DNA of 64,000 nucleotides, taken from contig JANJTP010000002.1 in the NCBI GenBank assembly GCA_024711025.1, positions 62,001 to 126,000 of the forward strand, read 5' to 3'. Below, one piece after another: positions 53,469 through 64,000 of this stretch (position 1 is the stretch's first letter; each line of letters opens with the position of its first letter). The notes beneath the pieces were generated by a model. The model worked only from the letters and a program-made list of their open reading frames with translations, was not told where the DNA came from and ran no database searches. The translations under genes were made by a program, and so were the position numbers. The DNA is from Solirubrobacteraceae bacterium. Its GTDB lineage: Bacteria; Actinomycetota; Thermoleophilia; Solirubrobacterales; Solirubrobacteraceae.

Positions 53469-54176
53469 GTGACGATCCGCCGGCGTGTGCGAAGGCTCGA
53501 GGCGAGCCACAGCTACGGCTACGTGCTGGCCCTCGTCGTGCTCGTCATCGGACTGACGATCGGCGCGCCCGACACGGAGCTGGGCCGCATCGTGATCGTC
53601 ACCGTCCAGGCGGCGACGCTGCTCGTCGCCGTGTGGACGGCGCGGGCCCCGACGCGCACCGTCCACGTCGTGTCGATCCTCGCCGGCTTCGCGCTGCTGT
53701 TCGCGCTGATCGCGACGTTCGCGCCCGGCGACGCTCGCGCGCTGACCCGGATCGTCAACGGGCTGCTGGTCGCCGTCGTCCCGGTCGTCATCACGCGCGG
53801 GATCGGCCGGGTGATCCGCGAGCAGGGCGTGACGCTCAACGCCGCGTCCGGCGTGCTGACGCTCTACCTGCTGCTCGGCCTCTTCTTCGGCACGCTCTAC
53901 GCGGCGCTCGCCGAGCTGCTGAGCACCCCCTACTTCATCGGTCCGCAGTCCGACTCGCTGTCGATCTCCGTCTACTTCTCGTTCGTCACGCAGACGACGG
54001 TCGGCTACGGAGACGTGGTTCCCGCACTGGCTTTCGGGCGCGCGCTCGCAGTAGTGCAGGCGGTGCTCGGCCAGCTCTATCTCGTCTCCGTCGTGGGGCT
54101 GGTGGTGGGCCACATCGGGCGCCGCGGGCCGCTGCGCGGCGAGTCCGGGTCGCCCGACGGCGGCCCGTCGGAATGA
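53469..54176 (+). CDS. Potassium channel-like membrane protein
   Basis: A 235-residue protein with a variable number of N-terminal helices (for example YVLALVVLVIGLTIGAP, VVSILAGFALLFALIATF, LLVAVVPVVITRGIG) and a C-terminal pore region. The selectivity filter is TTVGYGDV, preceded by a pore helix (SVYFSFVTQ) and followed by an inner helix. It is an Ion_trans_2 pore. The N-terminal part resembles no voltage sensor. GTG at 53469 is used. It lies between rplL and rpoB, where most actinobacteria have nothing or other genes. Confidence 0.85.
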   Translation: MTIRRRVRRLEASHSYGYVLALVVLVIGLTIGAPDTELGRIVIVTVQAATLLVAVWTARAPTRTVHVVSILAGFALLFALIATFAPGDARALTRIVNGLLVAVVPVVITRGIGRVIREQGVTLNAASGVLTLYLLLGLFFGTLYAALAELLSTPYFIGPQSDSLSISVYFSFVTQTTVGYGDVVPALAFGRALAVVQAVLGQLYLVSVVGLVVGHIGRRGPLRGESGSPDGGPSE

Positions 54177-54302
54177 CCGGCTCGCGCCGCTGCGCTACCC
54201 TCTCGCTCGTCGGCCGATAGTCGCAGCCGTCCCATGATCGTCACCCGCGCCACATACGCGGGGGCGGGGGCGGGGTCCGTGAGCGCCGGCACGCCCGAGT
54301 GG

Positions 54303-54330
54303 CAGGGACCCGCGTTCCCTGTGCTATCTT
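54303..54330 (+). promoter_or_regulatory. rpoB promoter with inverted repeat
   Basis: TATCTT (54325-54330) preceded by TGTGC is an extended -10. CAGGGA-CCCGCGT-TCCCTG (54303-54321), a perfect 6-bp inverted repeat, covers the -35 and spacer. The leader to the GTG at 54407 is about 70 nt. Confidence 0.5.
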
Positions 54331-54406
54331 GGACGGTCGCGCCCGCGTGGGCGCGATCCTCGCCGTGACCCCGTCCGCCTCCGACCCTCACGAGGAGTCG
54401 CCCGTC

Positions 54407-58087
<3,681 letters not shown>

Positions 58088-58130
58088 GCCGCTCGGCCGC
58101 GCCCACGCAGCAAGAGGAAACGGAGCCACC

Positions 58131-62387
<4,257 letters not shown>

Positions 62388-63175
62388 CGCCCCGGCGGCG
62401 TCTGCGGACGCCTGACGTCCCCGACGGCGACCCACCGTGCTTAGTAGGCACTATCGGGTCGCCGGCGTGGACGTCATCCATCCCGCAGCCGCGCGCCGGG
62501 CTGGCGGCGTCTGCGGGCGCCTCGCGCCACCCGTGGCCGGCCACCGTGCTAGCGCACTATCGGCCGGCCACGGTCGTCGCGATTGCATCCCGCGGCCGCT
62601 CGCCAGGGTTCTGGCGGTGTCTGCGGGCGCCTGACGCCTCCGACGGCGACCCACCGTGCTTAGCGCACTATCGGCCGGCCACGGTCGTCGCGATTGCATC
62701 CCGCAGCCGCTCGCCGGGCTGGCGGCGTCTGCGGGCGCCTGACGCCCCTGGGCCCGCGGCCGGCGCCTCGTCCGGCCGGGAAGGGGCTTGGCGGTCCGGG
62801 CCGAAGCTAGTCGAGCGTGTTGACCGACGCTCGCCATCGACCGGTCGAACGCTCGAGCGGAGTGGGCTCGAGCGGCCGGATCGCACGATCGCAGCCCTCG
62901 GCCGACGGGTCGCCGCCGCCGCTCATCGCGCCCACGCGACCACCCGCCGCATCCTCGCTGCCACTGCCCGTAGAACGCTTTCCGCAGCCGGCGAGCCGGG
63001 GGCTCGTCGCGGATATCGGCACGGGCCGGGAACGCGCGCGGCGCGGTGCGGCGAGGCGCTCGGACGGCTACCCTGCGTGGGACGCATCGTGCTCGAACCG
63101 GGCTTCGTCCGCTTCGATCGCGAGATTGCCGAACGCCAGGCCGGGGGCCCGCCGCCCCGTGCGTCGCCCCCCCAA
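62388..63175. other. 788-bp intergenic region after rpoC
   Basis: No convincing gene is visible. The first 360 bases are the tandem repeat array. The remainder (62747-63175) holds short Arg/Pro-rich frames on both strands without ribosome binding sites or recognisable motifs. A TACCCT box at 63069-63074 may be the promoter of the next gene. Confidence 0.6.
62394..62746. repeat. Tandem ~109-bp repeat array with nested hairpin, 3.2 units
   Basis: Units start at 62394, 62503 and 62613 with a partial fourth at 62721, each opening GGCGGCGTCTGCGGGCG or close. Each full unit contains ACC-GTGC-4 to 7 nt-GCAC-TATC. In unit 1 it is enclosed by CGGCGACCC/GGGTCGCCG. In unit 2 it is enclosed by CCGTGGCCGGCC/GGCCGGCCACGG. 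Unit 3 has the left arm of unit 1 and the right arm of unit 2. It begins 7 bases after the rpoC stop. Confidence 0.85.
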
Positions 63176-64000
63176 ATGAGCCTCAATCTCGGCATCCTCC
63201 TCGCGCTCATCAGCGCGCTCGCGGGCAACGCGGCCTTCTTCCTGAAGCATCGCGGTGCCGTGGCAGCCGCGCCGGTGGACATCCGCCATCCGCTGCGCAG
63301 CGCGATCGGGCTCTGGCGCTCGCGGTGGTTCGCCGCGGGCATGGCCGTCGGGCTCGTCGGATGGCTGCTCCACGTCGCCGCGCTGACGCTCGCGCCCCTG
63401 TCCGTCGTGCAGGCGGTCATCGCGGGCGGCGTGGCGCTGATCGCCGTCATGGCCGACCGCCTCTTCGGCCTGCGAGTCGAGCGCCGACAGTGGTGGGGCG
63501 TCGGGCTGACGGCGGTCGGGCTGATGCTGCTCGCCGTGACGATGCCGCGCGTGACCGGTGCGAGCGCCTCGTACTCGCTCGCCGCGCTCATCTCCTTCGA
63601 GGCCGGCCTGCTGGGCGTCGGGGCCCTCCTGATCATCGGCCCGCGGGCCGCCGGCGCTCGCGCCGAGCACCACGGGATCGCACTGGCGGCGGCGTCGGGC
63701 ATCCTGTTCGGCGTCTGCAGCGTCTCCATCAAGGCGCTCTCGGGGCTGGTCGGGATGCAGGGCGCGATCGCGCTGCTCAGCCCTTGGACCGCGGTGGCGC
63801 TGCTCGCCTCGGCCAGCGCGTTCTACGCCTCGGCGCGCAGCCTCCAGGTCGGCGGCGCTGTCGAGGTGATCGCGATCACCGGCAGCGCGGCGACGATCTG
63901 CACCATCGCGGGCGGCGTCCTGGTCTTCAGCGATCCGATGCCCGGCGATCCGCTCGGGATCACGCTCCAGGCGATCGCCTTCCTCCTCGTCATCGGCGCG
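63176..64000 (+). CDS. Multi-pass membrane protein, DMT/NIPA-like, 3'-partial
   Basis: The frame runs off the right edge with 275 residues visible. It has at least eight membrane helices, for example LGILLALISALAGNAAFFL, AAGMAVGLVGWLLHVAALT, QAVIAGGVALIAVMADRLFG and ALAAASGILFGVCSVSIKAL. The pattern of EamA/NIPA-type transporters is likely: two paired halves with a short R-x-W loop. ATG at 63176 has no ribosome binding site. An in-frame GTG at 63089, 15 nt after a TACCCT box, would add 29 residues and is an equal candidate. Confidence 0.78.
   Translation, partial: MSLNLGILLALISALAGNAAFFLKHRGAVAAAPVDIRHPLRSAIGLWRSRWFAAGMAVGLVGWLLHVAALTLAPLSVVQAVIAGGVALIAVMADRLFGLRVERRQWWGVGLTAVGLMLLAVTMPRVTGASASYSLAALISFEAGLLGVGALLIIGPRAAGARAEHHGIALAAASGILFGVCSVSIKALSGLVGMQGAIALLSPWTAVALLASASAFYASARSLQVGGAVEVIAITGSAATICTIAGGVLVFSDPMPGDPLGITLQAIAFLLVIGA

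Noticed and set aside
62394-62746. CRISPR array
   Set aside because: The units are ~109 bp near-copies without short repeats and unique spacers, and no cas gene is nearby.
62807-63022. Short minus-strand frame with LAGCG, like a lipobox
   Set aside because: No hydrophobic segment precedes the Cys and there is no ribosome binding site; the rest is low-complexity.

Overview
The window is very GC-rich and densely coded, with many ATGA/GTGA gene overlaps. A class II (B12-dependent) ribonucleotide reductase, a Group 1-type sigma factor, and the rpmG-secE-nusG-rplKA-rplJL...rpoBC order point to an actinobacterium. Acidic tails on SecE, L10 and RpoB, plus archaeal-looking cofactor enzymes (AhbC/AhbD-like, MptA-like), would fit a deep lineage such as Thermoleophilia/Solirubrobacterales. 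That placement is inference; there is no 16S gene here.

Region by region. 1-4.1 kb: nrdJ, cut at the left edge, carrying a 406-residue intein with a LAGLIDADG endonuclease inserted directly before the catalytic thiyl-radical cysteine. 4.1-10.5 kb: an Orn/Lys/Arg decarboxylase, a DGC-type zinc-binding protein, a coupled radical SAM pair resembling the siroheme-dependent haem route (AhbC, AhbD), a YceI protein and a ring-cleaving dioxygenase. 10.5-18.3 kb: hydroxyacyl-CoA dehydrogenase, two small proteins, an XRE-cupin regulator, a CorC/HlyC protein, a TIM44-like protein, FAH hydrolase, M32 carboxypeptidase and ClpP. 18.4-24.3 kb: two ABC export systems, an EamA transporter and PgsA. 24.5-30.3 kb: MptA-type GTP cyclohydrolase, the primary-type sigma factor, a diguanylate cyclase and a large secreted protein.

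30.3-36.5 kb is accessory in character: tRNA-Tyr followed by a PIN-type toxin-antitoxin pair, then FKBP, polysaccharide deacetylase, 3D-domain and MOSC proteins, then tRNA-Thr followed by a Fic protein. Both tRNA 3' flanks carry unusual repeat arrays. 36.7-42 kb holds stress functions: nitroreductase, ECF sigma with Ogt, a second YceI, hemerythrin, and MarR with an AbrB-family membrane protein. 42-49.5 kb holds a lipoate ligase-like gene, an internally deleted FkbM methyltransferase, secreted and membrane proteins of unknown role, an acyltransferase, a glutamine amidotransferase and an MFS transporter.

49.6-62.4 kb is the transcription/translation block. A K+ channel gene and a double terminator separate rplL from rpoB, and rpoB has its own extended -10 promoter. 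Downstream of rpoC lies 0.8 kb without a convincing gene. It contains 3.2 copies of a ~109-bp tandem repeat with a nested, apparently covarying hairpin, the least explained structure in the window. A multi-pass membrane protein gene runs off the right edge.

A recurring pattern is a TAnnnT box 6-10 nt before the start codon with no Shine-Dalgarno sequence, which suggests that many transcripts are leaderless.
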